This document shows, piece by piece, positions 53,601 through 64,000 of a stretch of DNA of 64,000 bases. The translations under genes were made by a program, and so were the position numbers. How positions within the stretch are numbered: the first letter of the stretch is position 1; each line of letters begins with the position of its first letter. The notes under the pieces were generated by a model that searched no databases, was not told the DNA's origin, and saw only the letters and a list, made by a program, of their open reading frames with translations. The DNA comes from Cristatella mucedo (Eukaryota; Bryozoa; Phylactolaemata; Cristatellidae): positions 7,980,001 to 8,044,000 of the forward strand of contig WPIO01000002.1 of NCBI GenBank assembly GCA_009760855.2, read 5' to 3'.

Positions 53601-56600
53601 GAGGATAGGAACTTAGATAGGGCTCTTTAAAGCTTGAATTATGTTTTTTTTTTATTCTGAACTCCTACTGCTCTACATCTGAGCTTCGGTTGCATGCTGC
53701 TTCTGCAAGTGCATCATTTCGCGTCGCGTTGTCTAGGTTTTGTGTCTGGCTGACTTTTTTCTCGAGGACACAATCTTTTTGGCCTGCGGAAACGAAAGAC
53801 CAGTTCATGACGACTTTCAGCTGGATGCCGGTGGTAAGTCTTAAATATCAATTTGATAAGCCAGCACTCCCAGCTCTGCTCTGCTCGTCAGATCCGCAGC
53901 ACTGTGGGTTTAAGACTTTAAAGGATTCACGTCATGTATCATCACTCCCAGCTCTGTTCTGCTCGTCAGATCCGCAGCACTGTGGGTTTAAGACTTTAAA
54001 GGATTCACGTCATGTATCATCACTTGCTATTGGCAACTCCGTTAAGGTCATTCAAACTGTGATGGGGATTCGCCTTTGCACTCATCCGCGACGATGACAT
54101 TTGATTCCTACTCGTGTAAAGCAATTTTCGCGTGAAATTGTGTTACTTAGTGTAAAAGTAAATACTTGATCAATTGAATTGACCTTCTGATAAATGCGGA
54201 TCAGAGTAGGGCATCTCTTTTGATTCGAATAGATCTCGCAGCAGTATTTGATACACTTGAACACCAGCTCTGTTTGGACTGCCTCTCCACAAGCTTTGGT
54301 GTCGCTGGCACGGTGCTAAACTGGATAGGCGAAACCTCAGCAAGAAATGTCGGAGTTTAGATATACCTGTAAATGACTGACTGTCCGCCTCTAGGTCTTA
54401 GCCCAGGGTTAAGGTGCTCGTTCTTCACGACCTACTTACCAAGGGTTCGAGTACTGCAGCAAACAATCATTTTATGTTCTGCTACATGCGGGGTTGTAGC
54501 CGTCATAGCTCTTCTGCGGCTATATAAATCAGTCTGTTGGATCAGCTGACCTTTAATTTTTTTTCATACAGGGAGCCCTTAAAGCATGAGACACATTTAG
54601 GGTTAGTCGTAGGCCTCCTTCCTTTTATATCTGTACTTTCCCTTACGCCGATTTCATAAAAAAAACCTAGAATGCCATTTCTACGCCAAATTTATTCAGC
54701 CCTGCTTATTCTCTGATCCTTTTGAAAGTTTCTCTGAACGAAAGTCACTTTACTTCATTGCAAAAAGGATGAATGAAATTCACACTTGGAGGGTCGCAAC
54801 CTTTCCGAATCTTAAGAACGATTATACCAACGTAATATTTCTGGGGCCAACCAGCTTAGTGTCAGAAAAAAACTGGCAGGCCTCACCTCAAAGATTTCTT
54901 TTCTTCAAGTTTTACTCCAGTGACGTCTGACCGTAATCTATACGGGATTTTTTAAATGGCTTGTCATTAGATGGGCCAATCACCATCGCTGCAAAGTGGA
55001 GCTAAACCTTCCAGCTTTTTGGAACATTTCCATGATTAGCGTCTGCTTAGACAAGTGCAGGTCAGCCAACCTAGTACACGTTCTTGCGATCTAGCATCTA
55101 GCGTACTGCAATTCTCTTTATTCGAGACTCTCGTCATGAGCCATTAATTGTCTGCAACTGGTGCATAACTGAGCAGCTACACGACTCCGTCATGTCAATG
55201 GCTTAGCTTCCACATTATATTACTTTTATCAGAGCTCGATTGACTCCCTATCGAATAAACTTAGATTGCTTTTCTCTGGCGTTTGCCGTTTGCTTCTCCT
55301 GATTGGCGCCAGCCAGAAAATCGAACTTTCTTGCTCTTATGGTCCTGTGCTCCTCGCACCACCCGCTTTCCGGGTTCCGGTAGTCTCGCCGTTCCTCTAA
55401 ATGAATTGACAGCTCTTGTTGGTTGGACCTCAGTGCGTAAGTGCACATGCGCCGAAAGTCCGGAGCTCGCTTCTGGCTTCTGCCGCCACCTGTACGGACC
55501 TTGCGGTACATAAGTCCGAACTAAAGACGATCTAAAGATCTCTCCAGCTCAGCTTTCCCGGATCCACAAGCTCTGTATGCACATTTCCGTCGAAGCAGTC
55601 GGTCAGAACTTTTGTCATAAGCGAGGCAGTTTTATACAAGGTCAAAAGTCCTATGGGGTCCTTGCTGTGGCACTGCCCCATTCGGTATAACTCTAATGTT
55701 CACTCATTCACTGTTAGTCTTTCTCGTTCCTATTCGCATTGCGTGCTCAGATTTACACGATTCAGGGCTAGTTACTAACCAGAGGCCATGCTAGCTAGCG
55801 GACCATCGTAGCTTCACACAGAGCTTAACTGGTAGATGGATCGGGCCAGCTCAAGAACAAAAAGCAGCAGAATGAAACCCAATTAAATCTGACAACACGG
55901 TAAAAGAGCTTCTAATCAAAGCAGTTATTTTTAATAAAAGAACAAATAATACATCGTTTACGCTCAGTCAATGTGTCGTATTATGTACAGCTTCATCGCA
56001 GTCGTAATAGGTATTGTAAAGTGACCCTAAGCGAACGCTCAGTCGCCATAGAAATCTTGTGCTCAGCCGTTACTGGCACACTGCCAAAATATGCCGAGCT
56101 CTGCATGGCAATCCCTGCACTAATCTCCGGATAGCAATAACTATTGATGACTGTGTGGGCTGTCTCGATGAATTGGTAGAAGTTATTAAATGTCAATGCA
56201 AATTAAAAAAATAATGGAGAGTAACAAGCTGTCGCTTTTCTGGTTAATAGCGACTGCCAAAACAACCATGGCAGCAAAGTTTGATGCGAACGAAACTTAT
56301 TAAATTGAGTCTTTCACGGGGCATTTGGTCTCAGCTGTACAATAATGTTTTCAAGTTGTAAAATTAGTCAATGTGATGGCCCAACCCCTTGCCTTCCTTT
56401 ATGCCTGTCCATCGATTTATCTATTTATTTACGCCAAATGTCTTTCAGTGACTTTGTTTGCTTACATTTTTTTCTAAAAGAAACCTGTATTGCTAGCTTA
56501 GGTACATAATTACCTACATATCAATGTCTTTAACTCACTATATGCAAGGGCATCTTTGTCAACTGAGTTAAAATTCCATCTGCATGCGAATTCTCTAAGG

Positions 56601-59600
56601 ACGCCAATAGGGTGGCTCAAGCAAATGCATTCGCTTTGTTGGTTGCCCACTATAGAATGCCGTCTAGTTTGCCAGTTCCGAAAGTGCTAGAGCTGAGTCG
56701 CTTCCTGTAAGCGTAGAGCACATTGAACATCTAGCAACAAATTTTAACAAGTTTAATTGTAAGAGAAGAGCTGAATAACACGTTCAGCTTTTGTGCTTTG
56801 ACCGCGTTGCGTACAGGGCATCAACTTGCGGGCAGGAAATTGCTAACTACTTTGTTATTGAACCTACCTATTACAGAAGTCAGGCTGGTCTGTGCTTACC
56901 GATTCTCAGCTAGCACCAGGAATGACAGGATCACTTTGCGGTCGCAGAGCTCGTCAAGAACACGACCGTTGAACCTAGCTGACGATAACCTAATAGATCA
57001 ATCCATGCCTTTCGTCAGATCCCAGCCAGCATCACCGATGGCTTCCAGGAGGCATCTGGTAAGTGAATGCAGAGGCTAATCTAGCTATCATGGTGGCTGT
57101 GTTAGTATTACATAAGATCCTAAGCTTGATAAAGCTACGCTGCCTTCCTGACAAAGATTGTGCATGGATACCAATATTTCTTTGCATTTATTTCTAAATG
57201 TGTGTCTTAAAATGTTTCGCTTGCTTGTATGGAGGGTGGTCGCCTCTTCAGCGTAACAAGCTAAGAGTGCTACCCTTACACTAACGCAATTAATTTCTTA
57301 ATTTGAAAATCAGTATTGTCTTCCTATCTACTTACAGACGAGAAATAACTCATACGTTCTGGTGCTTTTAGGAATTGCAAGTGATGCGAAGGAGTATTTA
57401 ACTACTGAGGGTGGCATTATTGCTAGACTATGGCTATGGCCATGACCTAAAGGCATTATCCACAATGACGTGATGACTGTTTCTCCAGGTTTAACCATTT
57501 TTGGAGAAAAGCAAGTGTCAAATGGCACAAAATAAATTCAGAAACTAGGAAAACCAAGTTGCTCGCTCCTTCAGCCCCTCGTCTAGAGTAGCGCAAGTCT
57601 GAAAACAGATAGAGTGATTGTAGGCTCATGTGGTTTTTGCTCTCTAATTAACAAGTCAGCAAGCGGTCAAGAGAGCCGGTGGGTGGAAGTGAGCCGAAGA
57701 CGGCAGACGTACGCAGCAAGCCTGTGCACATCTTTGCCGAGAGTGCTCGTCAGCAGAAAACGACAAAGCTTAAATGTTAAAAACGTTATATAGAATGGTA
57801 AAAGGTCATCGTCACTATGCACTTGCTCAAGGAGCTGCAGCGGCTACCAGTTGAGCAGCGGATTGCAGCCAACAGTCTTCTGTCGGTTGCTCCTCAACAT
57901 GGACAAATGAGCTATAGCGAGGCTCCGTCGCGTAACGTTGCGAACTCTAAGGACGCGTGCCAGATGGGTCTTAACCCAGGTGTAAGGTGCTCGCTCCTCA
58001 CGAACCAGGTCGCGGGTTCGAGTTCTGCAGCAGACACTGCTCTATTGACAGCTGCAAGCAGTGTGATGGCTCTTCTGCCACTATATAAATAAGGCCTTTG
58101 GATCCACTGACCTTTATCTACATATGTTAGCAAGCAAGATTGTATTGCATTGGCACACTGTGCCACAGGCGTGGCACTTTTTCAGCCTTTATCGTGTTGA
58201 TATTACTCACTTGACCGTGTTTACGACAGTACTTGAAGCTATGCGATATGCTAAATAGAGGACCTAGCACAATGCAAAAGTCTCGCTTCTCATGCCGTTC
58301 CCAGAAAAAATTACTTTAAGTTTTCCCAATATTCACCACTAACCAGTAGACGTGTTAATTGATAGGAAATGGCTTTGACGGTTTATTAGGAAGCACTCCG
58401 AGTTACGTAATGCGGCCAAAGGATGTCATACGCCAACACGGTGAATAATTCCACAATTGGTATGTTTACTAATCATAAAAATGAACCCAACGAGGTCCGA
58501 CATTCCCCTCTTCAAATCTTTCGGAAAATATGGCAGTGTTACTCACCCGGACGCGCTACGGCAGCTGGCGCACTCTGAATCGTAAATTAGCGAGAATCGC
58601 CGTGCAGATAGCGCCAACGAGCACTACATTTAAAGACGGCAGGCAAGAGCTCTGAGTCTCAATGTCGTTCCTCAAAATGCCGTGGAGCCAGTCGGCGGGG
58701 CCAAAATAAGCAAACGAGAAAAACCGGAAACTGTCTAGGATCATCGTCGTGATGGAGCGATCAAAGCTCTGTTTCTCTCGTGCTTAGTCCGACTATGCTC
58801 GCGGGCGAGATGACAAAGAGGCCGAGTCAATACAAACCCTCATTCACCATTCGCCTTTTTTATACGGTTCTTGTGGGGGGGAAGGTCCTCGCTGTAACCT
58901 TCGAGCGAGGGATTTTTTACCAGCATTCGCTCGGGAGCACGAAGAAGATTGCCTCATGCTCGCCAGCTGCTGCGCCAGCCGATGCCGCGAAGCGAGTGAA
59001 AGCTGGGACAATCGCAGCGGTCTTGCTAGGCTCGGCAGATCGCCGACCCAGATCTCGGCGCCGACCTGCGCCAGCCGGCAGCGCGTTAGCGGGCCGCCGG
59101 CTCCGAAGCTGGCCGGCTTATCGTGATTAGCAGAGCAGTTTCACGTTTCAGCACGAAATGCTGTAGTTCTTGAACTTTTGCAGCGACGTTCGCCGGTACG
59201 CTACTTTTCGCTGCTGCTACTTACTGTGTACTGGAAAATGCTCATTTAGGCTGAGCAGATTTTCTCTCTGTAATTGTTCGTTCGTTTTCACCACCGACCT
59301 TCTCACAGTTTTCCTTCCTCGGCGAGCAGCCCGCGTTCGAATGAAAAGAACGTAGAGCGCGGTAGAGCCAGAACGGTTCGCTTTCCCCTACGCTGGGCTG
59401 GGACGAAGAAAATCATCCTACGAAACGCACGCTAGTCGCTCTGGCGGAGTGGGGCCGCGCCAAACCGACAGTTCGCCGAGCGCTCCGATTTGCCGTTGTA
59501 GAAAACAGCCGACGCGCGACACTCGCCGCTAGAACGAACCGATTCGGCAGACGGTGGGCGGCCGACGATCCGCGGCTCTTCCAGCGCTTGGAGCTCGGCA

Positions 59601-60251
59601 GCCGCGCCGCCGCCGTCAACGAGACAGCCCGACGACCGGAGCGGTGCGGGCAGCAAGCAGCTGGCAGACGGAGGCACGCCGCCAACGCAGCCGTCACCAT
59701 CTACAGCGTCTGAAGGCGGCGGCGGCGGCAGTGGCGAGGCGGTCGAGGGAGAGCGCGGGCCGCGGGCGAGAGCGAGCGGCGCGGCCGAGAGTGACCGCTA
59801 CGACGATGACGACGACGACGACGGCGGCGGCGGCGATTTACCCTCGGGAGACGTCCAGTCGGGCATGAGCTACTTTGACGAGGCCGACAGCAGCCAGTCG
59901 CCACGGACGGACGAGGACGGAGAGTCTCTGCCTCTTGAGGACGCGAACGACTCCATCGGCGGCGGTGGCGGCGGCGGCGGCACCGACCTGCGAACCAAAG
60001 GCTCCGCCACCGCGACCCGAGCCACGCCGATCGGTGACAGAGAGCTGACGAGGGCCGGTGCGGGACGAGCGGAGGCGGAAGGAGCCGAAGGAGCGAAGCA
60101 GCGTCACGTGGCCAACGGGCACGCGGTTCGCGAGCAGGCGCCAGCAGGCGGCGGACCCGCCAACGGTGCAGGCGACGGGCGGATCACGGTCCCGATCGCC
60201 AACGGCCACGCTCATCGACCAATGTCGGCCGCAGATCCGCTTCCGCCAGCA

Positions 60252-60307
<56 letters not shown>

Positions 60308-60670
60308 AAGCGAGAACGGTGAGCAGCGGCGGCAGCAGATGGAGCAGGTAGAGCCGAGGCGGGCGACCCCATCGGATGCAGCTCTGGACTCCATTATGGC
60401 TCTAAGCTCGAAGACGTCGCTGACCAGCTATGTCGAAGACGACGCTGTCGAGGCCGAACGCGGCCCTTCGAAGGGCTCTCGCATTTCTCTTGACGACGCC
60501 GGGAAACAGTCGCCTGCGAATTATTCGCATGGGGCCTTGCACGACTGCATTGTCGACCGACCTGTAGCAGACGATGCTGACGCAGACTACAAGCTGGTAT
60601 CCGGTCGGTATCAAATTCTAAGGACCATAGCCAAAGAAGGCCCAGTGACGCTGAAAGAATGCATGAGCAG
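44415..60670 (+). CDS. Doublecortin-like kinase (DCLK family), 5' part of gene, continues past the window
   Basis: DCLK proteins bind and stabilise microtubules through two doublecortin (DCX) domains and usually carry a C-terminal CaMK-type Ser/Thr kinase. Exons 44415-44555, 47951-48155, 48261-48721, 53737-53833, 56877-57058 and 59502-60670 join in consistent phase (0, 1, 0, 1, 0, 2) and give about 751 residues: N-terminal tail 1-47, DCX1 about 48-135, Gly/Pro-rich spacer, DCX2 about 207-295, Ser/Arg- and Ala/Gly-rich linker, then the kinase start [11 protein letters not shown] and LKEC. That start aligns with ISERYKVGRTI and VKEC of vertebrate DCLK1. The rest of the kinase is not recognisable up to 64000 and probably lies to the right. 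A stop codon lies in frame 60 bp before the ATG with no other Met between. Confidence 0.92.
44925..45060. repeat. (TA)n and (CA)n rich tract
   Basis: Alternating TA and CA dinucleotide runs in DCLK intron 1. Confidence 0.9.
45110..45200 (+). repeat. LINE-A 3' end
   Basis: GCAAATGTAAAGCGCCTAGA, GAGATTGAGTTCTCTGGCGG and CGCTTTATCAAGTGTATTAT form the conserved LINE-A tail, inside DCLK intron 1. Confidence 0.85.
45201..47574. other. DCLK intron 1 interior
   Basis: A 163-codon plus-strand open frame at 45240-45731 and a 134-codon one at 45880-46284 carry no recognised domain. Exons 1 and 2 join directly in phase 0, so no extra exon is needed. Confidence 0.5.
47575..47620. repeat. (TA)n microsatellite
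   Basis: About 46 bp of TA with one GTA interruption, in DCLK intron 1, about 330 bp before exon 2. Confidence 0.93.
47951..48155 (+). CDS. DCLK exon 2: DCX domain 1
   Basis: Encodes [43 protein letters not shown] and LDELAEG, which are hallmark pieces of the first doublecortin domain. The acceptor is TTTTCTCGTAG, with a stop codon formed across it, so the exon must start here. The donor is GTGAGT and exit is phase 1. The next intron is only 105 bp. Confidence 0.97.
48261..48721 (+). CDS. DCLK exon 3: end of DCX1, spacer, most of DCX2
   Basis: Starts [19 protein letters not shown] (end of DCX1), passes through a spacer of about 70 residues rich in Gly, Ala and Pro, and continues [33 protein letters not shown] and MYTISGKQ (DCX2). 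The spacer is longer than that of vertebrate DCX. The acceptor is GATGCCTAG and the donor GTGAGA after CAG, phase 0, at the same place as the GKQ/V boundary in the family. Confidence 0.97.
48722..53736 (+). other. DCLK intron 3
   Basis: A 5-kb intron splitting DCX2 after GKQ. It contains one LINE-A end near 50.2-50.4 kb and otherwise AT-rich unique sequence. Confidence 0.8.
50215..50390 (+). repeat. LINE-A 3' end
   Basis: CTGTGCATGTCACATCTAGC, GTGTAAAGTGCCTAGAAAGA and CTCTGAGGGTGCTATACAAA are present, with an ATT tail, inside DCLK intron 3. Confidence 0.8.
53737..53833 (+). CDS. DCLK exon 4: end of DCX domain 2
   Basis: A 97-nt exon encoding [18 protein letters not shown], then HDDFQLDAG. 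It matches the family stretch VTCLHDFFGDDDVFIACG and DDFSLDEN. The acceptor TTGTCTAG places a stop codon just outside the exon in this frame. The donor is GTAAGT and exit is phase 1. A 78-bp tandem duplication starts 31 bp downstream. Confidence 0.95.
53865..54020. repeat. 78-bp tandem duplication
   Basis: Copies 53865-53942 and 53943-54020 differ by about one base (CTCTGCTCT against CTCTGTTCT). Begins 31 bp after the DCLK exon 4 donor. Confidence 0.95.
54398..54565 (+). repeat. SINE-1 copy in DCLK intron 4
   Basis: GTCTTAGCCCAGGGTTAAGG, AAGGGTTCGAGTACTGCAGC, GTAGCCGTCATAGCTCTTCT and GGCTATATAAATCAGTCTGT are all present and in order. Confidence 0.85.
56877..57058 (+). CDS. DCLK exon 5: linker after DCX2
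   Basis: The acceptor ACCTATTACAG and donor CTG|GTAAGT bound a 182-nt segment. It completes the split codon as Glu and reads [10 protein letters not shown], in the position of family ENECRVMKG, then a Ser/Arg-rich stretch ending [16 protein letters not shown]. Two other AG sites in the same phase (before 56910 and near 56817) could shorten or lengthen it without breaking the frame. Entry phase 1 and exit phase 0 fit both neighbours. Confidence 0.8.
57965..58135 (+). repeat. SINE-1 copy in DCLK intron 5
   Basis: GTCTTAACCCAGGTGTAAGG, GTCGCGGGTTCGAGTTCTGC, GATGGCTCTTCTGCCACTAT and AAATAAGGCCTTTGGATCCA follow the family order. Confidence 0.85.
59502..60670 (+). CDS. DCLK exon 6: long linker and start of kinase domain
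   Basis: A 1169-nt open segment between acceptor TTGCCGTTGTAG and donor CAG|GTACGC. The 389 residues are low-complexity: Gly runs, an Asp run near 59800-59822, about 17 Ala at 60257-60306, and Ser/Arg/Pro-rich patches such as [19 protein letters not shown]. The last 30 residues turn into the kinase N-terminus ([19 protein letters not shown]). Against family IGDGNFAVVKEC, both loop glycines are replaced. The next exon must complete an AG-x codon. The upstream border is supported by phase and by the stop codon immediately before it, but has only a moderate pyrimidine tract. Confidence 0.85.
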
Positions 60671-63600
60671 GTACGCTGCAGCTGCTGCGTCTTATGAATG
60701 TGTAAGTCGTGCATGAAAAAAATGACTGCACACGTTGGCTGCACTGAATCAACCCTTGAAGTCCTCCGGAATTCGTAGCACTGTTTAAATTTTGGCGTGA
60801 ATCGAGTGATTTTGTGAAACGTGCTTTCATTTTGAATAGTCGATATCAAATCTGTTCTTTCAAAAAACATCCAGAGTCAGCAGACCTTAAGTTCGTCGCT
60901 AGTGTCGTAGGTAGTGCTAAAATACTGCTGACAATTTCTGCTTATCGCAGTTTCAGCGTTCATAGCGACTATGGGGACCAATATTTGACCTTTATGGTTG
61001 CAAAAACATCAGCCCCTATAAAATCAAGTATATGTTCGAATGTATTTTGCATCGAAACACCACCGACGATACGCAAACATAGTGCTGCTTTGGCGGGCGT
61101 ATATTTCCTCCTCAAGATGGCTTGCAGTTCGCCAGCGCACAGGCACTCTACCGCCGCGTCCGTGAGGCAACTCCCCCTGCCTTGGCTATTCCATGTCTCC
61201 TGGGTCCGCTCGTCGTGCCTCTGCTCACCAGCAAGCAATAGCTAATCAAAGGCAAGGCAGGTTGGTGGACACAGCTGCCCGCACCGGCCTGCACCTAAGC
61301 TACAGGCAACAGCTAATAGCAGGCAGATTAGTAGGCTACAGTGCATACCGGGCTGCACTCAAGCTAGGCGTTCTAAATTTTCCTGACGTCCATTCCATTC
61401 GCCAAGTCAAATTTGCTGTATCCGAAGAAGTTCTGATGCATTCAATTCAATCCTACATAATCCACAATGAAGGCGAAAGTGAGGTTGTGCGCTGGAACTA
61501 ATGGCTTGATCTTCCAAGAGAATATGAACAAGTTAGTTTATCTGGCCAGACAATGGCGAAGCTGTCGCTGGGATTTGCAAATGCTGCTGAGGTTAGGCCG
61601 CTAAAAAGGCTTATTCGGAAAAGACCTGCCAAGATCAGTCCTGGCTCCAGTCATGTACACTGGAATACTCATTGTTGGCTGGAATTTATGCTGTGATCGG
61701 CTGAGTATGGGCGAACAAGTTAGCTGCTGGCTTATTCTTAATGTAAGGGTTGCTCGTGTTGACGGCTTCAAGTATTTTCAGCTAGATAGCTACATGTAAT
61801 AGCGTTTCTTAGTGTAAATGAGTTGAATAAGACTTTTAGCTTTTTGCAATCTTAATGCTTTTTAATGTGCTTCCTCAGTTAATGGTTTTCTCAAGTGCAC
61901 GGTATGCTTACGTGTACTGTTTGGCTGGCCTGCTACATTTTCAGAAGTACAGCGTTCAGCCACCAAAATACGTTGGTAATGGTCGTGAACACGCTATAGA
62001 GCTTCCTCAGTTAACGGTCATTCATTTGTGTGGGTTTTTCTTTCGCGTAATTCCTCAGCTAGCCTCTGTTAATATGTATCTGCATGCTTTAATACTACCG
62101 AACGTTTCTTTTAATTTATTGCGGGTACTCTGCACTAATGCACTCGCATCGCAGTAGTGCTCACAATTGATTGTTCGCGTTTTTGGTACGCTTGAATTTT
62201 GGCTGAAAAGGAATTCGCACAGTTACATAAATACGTTTCCAAGAAATTAAACCTAGAATTTTGAGAAATTTTAAACCGAGCTGGAGCTAATAGAGCTGGG
62301 ATAGTGGTGGTAGAGGTGCTTCATGAATTTGTCAGAAATTTCTAAGAATTCACTGAAAGTTTTAGAAGGTCCGGATTACAGACGAAAAGTTTTCGGAGGG
62401 ATAGGCACAAACTCACATCAGGGCTATACTCTTGCATACATTGATTTTTTTTACAATGGTCCATAGAGCTTCAAAAAGGAGAGGGCGCTGGAAGGTGTGG
62501 CGAGGTTTCAGGAAACTGGCAGAGTGAGGGGGCAGGGAGGTACTGAAGGATATGGCTTTCTTATTCTACTAAAAAGACGTGAGGGGCAAAGTAAAGTGAG
62601 GTTGAGAGGTTTTTCTAAATGGCTCCCGTTCAACAATCTTGATGAATGAAGTACTAATAAGAATGAGATTTGCAATAAAAGAGACATTTAAAGCGTAGAG
62701 TGACTGCATTTCGTGTGTTCCGCGGTGGCTAGTGATCCACACAAATAGCTTTGTCATTTTGTAGGAAGCTCGTGTCCACATTAAAACATATTAATTGGAT
62801 GAGAAGAAGAAACGGACTTGTATCTTGATTTTAAGCTTCAAATTCACTTGAGAGCGGGCATATTTTTGTGTGCACTCACATGACACGTTATTATCTCCAA
62901 GTTCAAACGAAGCCATATGTGACTAGTTCGATACAAGTAACGACTTTGTTCTTAATGCAGTCACTTAAAGTGCAGTTCATTCTCTATTATCTTACCCTAT
63001 CTGTCTGTTATTATCTGATATGTAAATCACCTCTGCGAACTAAAAGAGATGAGTTCCTTCATCATACTCTCACCTAATACACGGTACCTTGGTGGTCTTT
63101 TCTACCCGGGTTGCTAGTTATTTGATCGTTCATCGCCTCCACTTTCACGGTCTGCACTGCCCATGGTGAGTGGCTGAAAAATGCCAACGAGTCAGTCTTC
63201 GGGAGAAGTTTTTTTTCCTTTGTCCAGCATGCTTCACTGTCTGGCTCTCATTATTAACTTTGGAGGCTCGATGATAATGCGACAATGCGAGTGTAGGTGG
63301 AATTAAGAATCTGGTGACACTCGCCGATTATTTGAACAGTTTCGACGAAGGAAAGTCAATCATCTCCGTCTGGCACGGCCACTCTTCTAAGTGCGAAGGT
63401 TCGAATATTCCAGAATCTGCGGAATGCATGGCGTTCGTGATCTCCAGCAAGTGCTGTATAGTATAGGTTAGACAGTTTCAGAGCCTTCTGTGTAGATGAG
63501 AGTCGGATATATATAAAGGTTAGCTGATTTAACAGCCTCATTTATATATCGGCAGAAGAGCCTAAACGGCTATCACCACGGTTTGCTGTAGGCAATAGAG

Positions 63601-64000
63601 AACCGCTCATTACCGGACTCAAACTCACGACCCGGGTCGTGAAATGCGAACACTTTAGCCCTGGGCTAATACGCAGGTTCTATACGCTCTTGCTGTAAGG
63701 TGAGGGGCAGGATCAAATGATTCCAGTCGTGCACTGCCGTCGTATCTAACGCAAGTCCAGCAGATTGACGGTTTTCTGGCTTCGTGCATCTAGAATTGCA
63801 AAATTGGAATTAATTTCAATGCTCGGGAAGTGAATGCTAACGGCTGCAATCCCCCATCTTAAACCTCGACATGCATCAAAGCATCGAGGACTTACTTACC
63901 TTAATTTAGCTTGGACTCAAATCTATAAGAATGTCTATGATTTCGCTTCTGGGACTACCAATGAGTGTGCAACTAATTATTCTTTTAATTGATGCCGTGG
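60671..64000 (+). other. DCLK intron 6 to window edge
   Basis: No kinase motif (VAIK-type lysine, HRD, DFG) was recognised in any frame. A 102-codon plus-strand open frame at 61193-61501 has no known domain. One SINE-1 copy lies near the end. Confidence 0.6.
63515..63680 (-). repeat. SINE-1 copy in DCLK intron 6
   Basis: CAGCCTCATTTATATATCGG, CAGAAGAGCCTAAACGGC, GACCCGGGTCGTGAAATGCG and TTTAGCCCTGGGCTAATACG give the complement of a nearly whole copy. Confidence 0.85.

Noticed and set aside
57965-58030. tRNA-like sequences with A and B boxes (also near 1190, 26590, 54400 and 63660)
   Set aside because: They are heads of repeated SINEs: the acceptor stem does not pair fully, and the same head recurs with the same SINE tail.
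61193-61501. 102-codon plus-strand open frame after the DCLK kinase-start exon
   Set aside because: No kinase motif is visible and the start of the frame does not match the AG|x codon needed by exon 6. It could be a transposon remnant.

Overview
This is animal (metazoan) nuclear DNA. The genes are split by short to multi-kilobase introns with GT-AG borders, there are CpG-rich patches and long microsatellites, and tRNA-derived SINEs and non-LTR (LINE) fragments are abundant. The protein matches look like those of an invertebrate, but the species cannot be fixed from the sequence. Nothing resembles a bacterial operon, a plasmid or a CRISPR array.

Two protein-coding genes can be built exon by exon, and they lie head to head. 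On the minus strand, 42841 to 19602 encodes ATG16L1, the autophagy scaffold. Sixteen exons with consistent phases (one of them, 31801-31840, uncertain) give about 581 residues: an ATG5-binding helix, a coiled coil, a short linker and a complete seven-bladed WD40 propeller ending in a stop codon. On the plus strand, a doublecortin-like kinase (DCLK family) starts at 44415 and runs off the right edge. Six exons (44415-44555, 47951-48155, 48261-48721, 53737-53833, 56877-57058, 59502-60670) give about 751 residues: an N-terminal tail, two doublecortin domains, a long low-complexity linker and the first residues of the kinase domain. The kinase glycine-rich loop is degenerate in this copy. About 1.57 kb separates the two start codons and carries a roughly 480-bp GA-rich tract followed by a TA tract. 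The two proteins work in different processes (LC3/ATG8 lipidation and microtubule binding), so the shared interval suggests a shared or divergent promoter rather than a joint pathway.

The left part (1 to 19.6 kb) has no gene I can name. It holds a CpG-rich block (about 2.2-5.3 kb) with an uninterrupted (CGG)38 tract, a second GC-rich patch near 8.2-9.7 kb with a weak candidate coding exon, satellite-like GA, GACA and CA tracts, and transposon fragments. The right end (60.7-64 kb) is DCLK intron as far as can be seen.

The repeats fall into recognisable families: LINE-A (RT fragments plus a conserved 3' hairpin and ATT tail), LINE-B (a different 3' end with an RT C-terminal fragment at 27.2-27.8 kb), SINE-1 (tRNA head with its own tail) and SINE-2 (tRNA head joined to a tail that matches the LINE-A 3' end). 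The SINE-2/LINE-A tail match is the clearest mechanistic signal among the repeats. The family names are mine.
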